From: CADEED01 sp035765415
GTDB taxonomy: Bacteria > Pseudomonadota > Gammaproteobacteria > Steroidobacterales > Steroidobacteraceae
Reading direction: 5' to 3'
DNA length: 64,000 nucleotides
Assembly (NCBI GenBank): GCA_035765415.1
Contig: DASTXR010000154.1
Location: forward strand, 42,209-106,208
Positions 62,013 to 64,000 of the stretch are shown in pieces (the first letter of the stretch is position 1; the number at the start of each line of letters is the position of its first letter). Under the pieces are notes generated by a model. The model was not told the origin of the DNA, made no database searches, and saw only the letters and a program-made list of their open reading frames with translations. The translations under genes and the position numbers were made by a program.

Positions 62013-62971
62013 ACGAGCTTTCGATGGACCAGCTCTCGCGGGCGCCCACCGTCACCGAGCTCGTCGACAGTCGCGATCAATGGGACAGCCTGTTCGCGCA
62101 AGTCCCGCTGCCATTTTTTCCACAAACATGGGCTTACGGCGAAGGCAAACGCAGCCAGGGCTGGACCGTCGAGCGCCTTCGGTTCATGCGTGACGAGCGG
62201 CCGGTCGCGCTGTGCCAGGTGCTGGTCAGGCGCTTGTTAGGCCTGCCCATCGTGGCGCGCATCAATCGCGGACCGCTGTTCCTTCGCGAGGCATCCGAGG
62301 AAACCCGGTTCGCGGTCCTGCACGCGCTGCGGCAACGCTGGCGATTTGGCCGCCGCGGCCTGTTGCTCATGGCGCCGTCGCTGACTGTCGGCCCCGAGAG
62401 CACAGCGCTGTTGCGCGCCGCCGGATTCATGCCCCGCAAAGCCGACGGCTGGGGCTCCGCGCTGATCGACCTGCACCCGTCGCTCGAAACGATACGCGCG
62501 GGCTTTTCCTCCAAGTGGCGCAACCATCTCAACGGCTCGCTCAAAGCCGGCATCGCCGTGCGCATCAGCGGTGATCGCGAAGTCTTCGACTGGATGCTCG
62601 ACCGGCATGCCAGCAACATGGCGACCAAGGGATACGAAGGCCCTTCGGTGTCTTTCGTGCGGAACATGATCGCTTCGAGTCCGCAGGATTTCTCCGTTTA
62701 CCAGGCCTACATCGACAACCAGCCCGTCTCCGCCATATTGCTGGCGCGGTTTGGCACGCATGCGGAGACCTATCTGAGCTGGACGGGTGATGCCGGGCGG
62801 CGAAGCAATGCGCACCATCTGCTGCTGTGGCACCTCATCTCGGAATGCAAAGCCGCCGGATGCCACGCGATCGACCTGGGCGGTTACACCACCAGCGGAA
62901 AATACGGCGCGTACAAGCGCGGCATGAAAGGTCGCGAGTACCGGCTGGCCGGAGAGTGGCTCGCGATCTGA
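62006..62971 (+). CDS. FemAB/GNAT-family peptidoglycan- or polysaccharide-modifying protein
   Basis: A 321-residue protein with tandem GNAT folds of the FemAB/BioF2-like type: FPQTWAYGEGKRSQGW, RINRGPLFLREAS, FSSKWRNHLNGSLKAGI, QPVSAILLARFGTHAETYLSW and IDLGGYTTSGKYGAYKRG. Such proteins transfer aminoacyl or acyl groups to peptidoglycan or exopolysaccharides. Overlap of 7 bp with CapK shows joint translation and likely one pathway. Confidence 0.82.
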   Translation: MLNELSMDQLSRAPTVTELVDSRDQWDSLFAQVPLPFFPQTWAYGEGKRSQGWTVERLRFMRDERPVALCQVLVRRLLGLPIVARINRGPLFLREASEETRFAVLHALRQRWRFGRRGLLLMAPSLTVGPESTALLRAAGFMPRKADGWGSALIDLHPSLETIRAGFSSKWRNHLNGSLKAGIAVRISGDREVFDWMLDRHASNMATKGYEGPSVSFVRNMIASSPQDFSVYQAYIDNQPVSAILLARFGTHAETYLSWTGDAGRRSNAHHLLLWHLISECKAAGCHAIDLGGYTTSGKYGAYKRGMKGREYRLAGEWLAI

Positions 62972-63016
62972 GCGATAGGCCGGTAGTTAGTGCGGCGTCC
63001 CTGCTAGACTCGGGCG

Positions 63017-64000
63017 ATGAGCACTGTCAACAGGGTCGCGATGCTGCTGGCTTCGGCATGGCTGTGCGCCGGCGCATCCGCCGCGGAACCGACGCGTGAC
63101 GATGCGCTGGCCGCCATGAAACGGGCCACCACCTTCATGAGCGAGCGTGTCGCGCTGCGCGGTGGCTACGTGTGGATGGTCAGCGAAGATCTCAGCCGGC
63201 GCTGGGGTGAAGTGCCGGCGCGGCCTTCGCAGATCTGGTTGCAAGGCGGCACGGAGAGCGTCGGCCAGGTGATGCTCGACGCCTATGAGGCGACCCGCGA
63301 TTCTTTCTACCTCGACGTCGCTCGCAAGGCCGCCGACGCGCTGGTGTACGGCCAGCAGCGCCAGGGCGGCTGGCATTACTTCATCGACTTCGATCCCGCG
63401 GGCATACCCGAGTGGTACGCAACCCAGGCATCGCGTTTTCGCTGGGGCTACGAGGAGTATCGCCACTACTACGGCAATGCCACGTTCGATGACCGCGTCA
63501 CGCCGGACGCCGCGCTGTTCCTGCTCCGCTTCTATCGGCTGACTCGCGAAGCCGCGTATCGCGGGCCCGTGCTCGAGGCGCTCGACTTCGTGCTCGAGGC
63601 GCAGTTCGAGAACGGCGCCTGGCCGCAGCGCTTTCCGCTGCGCAATGAATATGCACATGACGGCCTGCCGGACTACACCTCGTTCTACACGCTGAACGAC
63701 GGCGCCACGCTGGCCATCGTCGAGCTGCTGCTCGAAGCCCACGAGACATTCGCCGACTCGCGTTACTTCGAAAGCGTTCGGCGCGCCATGGCGGCCATCA
63801 TCGCGATGCAGGGCCCCGCCGACCAGGCCGCGTGGGCCGAGCAGCACGGGCCCGACCTGCGCCCGATCGCCGCGCGCACGCATGAACCCGCCGGTTACGT
63901 GGTGCGCGAAAGCCGCATGTCCATCGCCATGCTCCAGGAGTTCTATCTACGCACCGGGGACGCGAAATATCTCGCGCCGGTGCCGCGCTGCCTCGACTGG
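63017..64000 (+). CDS. Pectate lyase, PL10 family (partial, 3' end beyond window)
   Basis: 328 codons open to the window edge. A signal peptide (to about GASAAE) precedes PL10 features: GGYVWMVSEDLSRRWGE, GTESVGQVMLDAYEATRDSFYL, GGWHYFIDFD and the substrate region ENGAWPQRFPLRN, plus YTSFYTLNDGAT. This enzyme eliminates polygalacturonate in the periplasm or outside, feeding the pectin route with the PL22 lyase. The catalytic Arg/Asp positions near the 3' end are only partly visible. Confidence 0.9.
   Translation, partial: MSTVNRVAMLLASAWLCAGASAAEPTRDDALAAMKRATTFMSERVALRGGYVWMVSEDLSRRWGEVPARPSQIWLQGGTESVGQVMLDAYEATRDSFYLDVARKAADALVYGQQRQGGWHYFIDFDPAGIPEWYATQASRFRWGYEEYRHYYGNATFDDRVTPDAALFLLRFYRLTREAAYRGPVLEALDFVLEAQFENGAWPQRFPLRNEYAHDGLPDYTSFYTLNDGATLAIVELLLEAHETFADSRYFESVRRAMAAIIAMQGPADQAAWAEQHGPDLRPIAARTHEPAGYVVRESRMSIAMLQEFYLRTGDAKYLAPVPRCLDW

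Noticed and set aside
1..64000. tRNA, rRNA, insertion sequences and phage genes
   Set aside because: I looked for cloverleaf-like and transposase-like features and saw none that could be supported.

Overview
The window reads as chromosomal DNA from a high-G+C Gram-negative bacterium. SusC-like TonB receptors without a SusD, a C5-type haem pathway, EpmB and the outer-membrane polysaccharide genes suggest a plant-polysaccharide-degrading gammaproteobacterium of the Xanthomonadales/Nevskiales/Steroidobacter kind. That placement is inference; no rRNA or tRNA gene is visible. Genes are dense, mostly on the minus strand, and very often joined by ATGA, GTGA or TGATG stop/start overlaps, so most of the window is in tight operons.

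Region 1 (1-6.65 kb): a haem operon hemE-hemA-hemC-hemL followed by a truncated sensor kinase, with hemD divergent, then a bacterioferritin-like gene behind a candidate Fur box. Region 2 (6.8-27.4 kb): a pectin/rhamnose utilisation region. It holds a GH39-like glycosidase, two TonB-dependent receptors, a PL22 oligogalacturonate lyase, and a rhamnose locus rhaRSTPQK divergent from rhaD-rhaI-lldD. Together these can take rhamnose through ABC uptake, isomerase, kinase and a fused aldolase/dehydrogenase to lactate, and then to pyruvate. Region 3 (28.3-34.2 kb): small secreted proteins, a YihY membrane protein, and an operon PepSY-DUF2271-DUF4198-ApbE whose DUF2271 protein carries a flavinylation motif; a Fur-like dyad lies upstream.

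Region 4 (34.2-42.2 kb): an ECF sigma factor overlapping a large membrane-anchored von Willebrand A protein, epmB, a YtrA-type GntR/ABC transporter operon with its own palindromic operator, and two secreted proteins (one a DUF1080 3-keto-glycoside hydrolase-like). Region 5 (42.2-60.2 kb): the most striking element, an 18-kb type I secretion operon. It runs from a small Cys-rich putative lipoprotein to a 4456-residue RTX protein, an HlyB-type ABC exporter, an HlyD adaptor and an HlyC-type lysine acyltransferase. The giant protein combines an N-terminal HELLH metalloprotease-like motif, a glycine-rich hydrophobic segment, five RTX blocks alternating with haemolysin-related modules, cadherin-like repeats, an EF-hand-rich segment and an unusual C-terminus. 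Region 6 (60.6-64 kb): a CapK/PaaK-like adenylate-forming enzyme, a FemAB/GNAT-type protein and a PL10 pectate lyase cut by the window edge.
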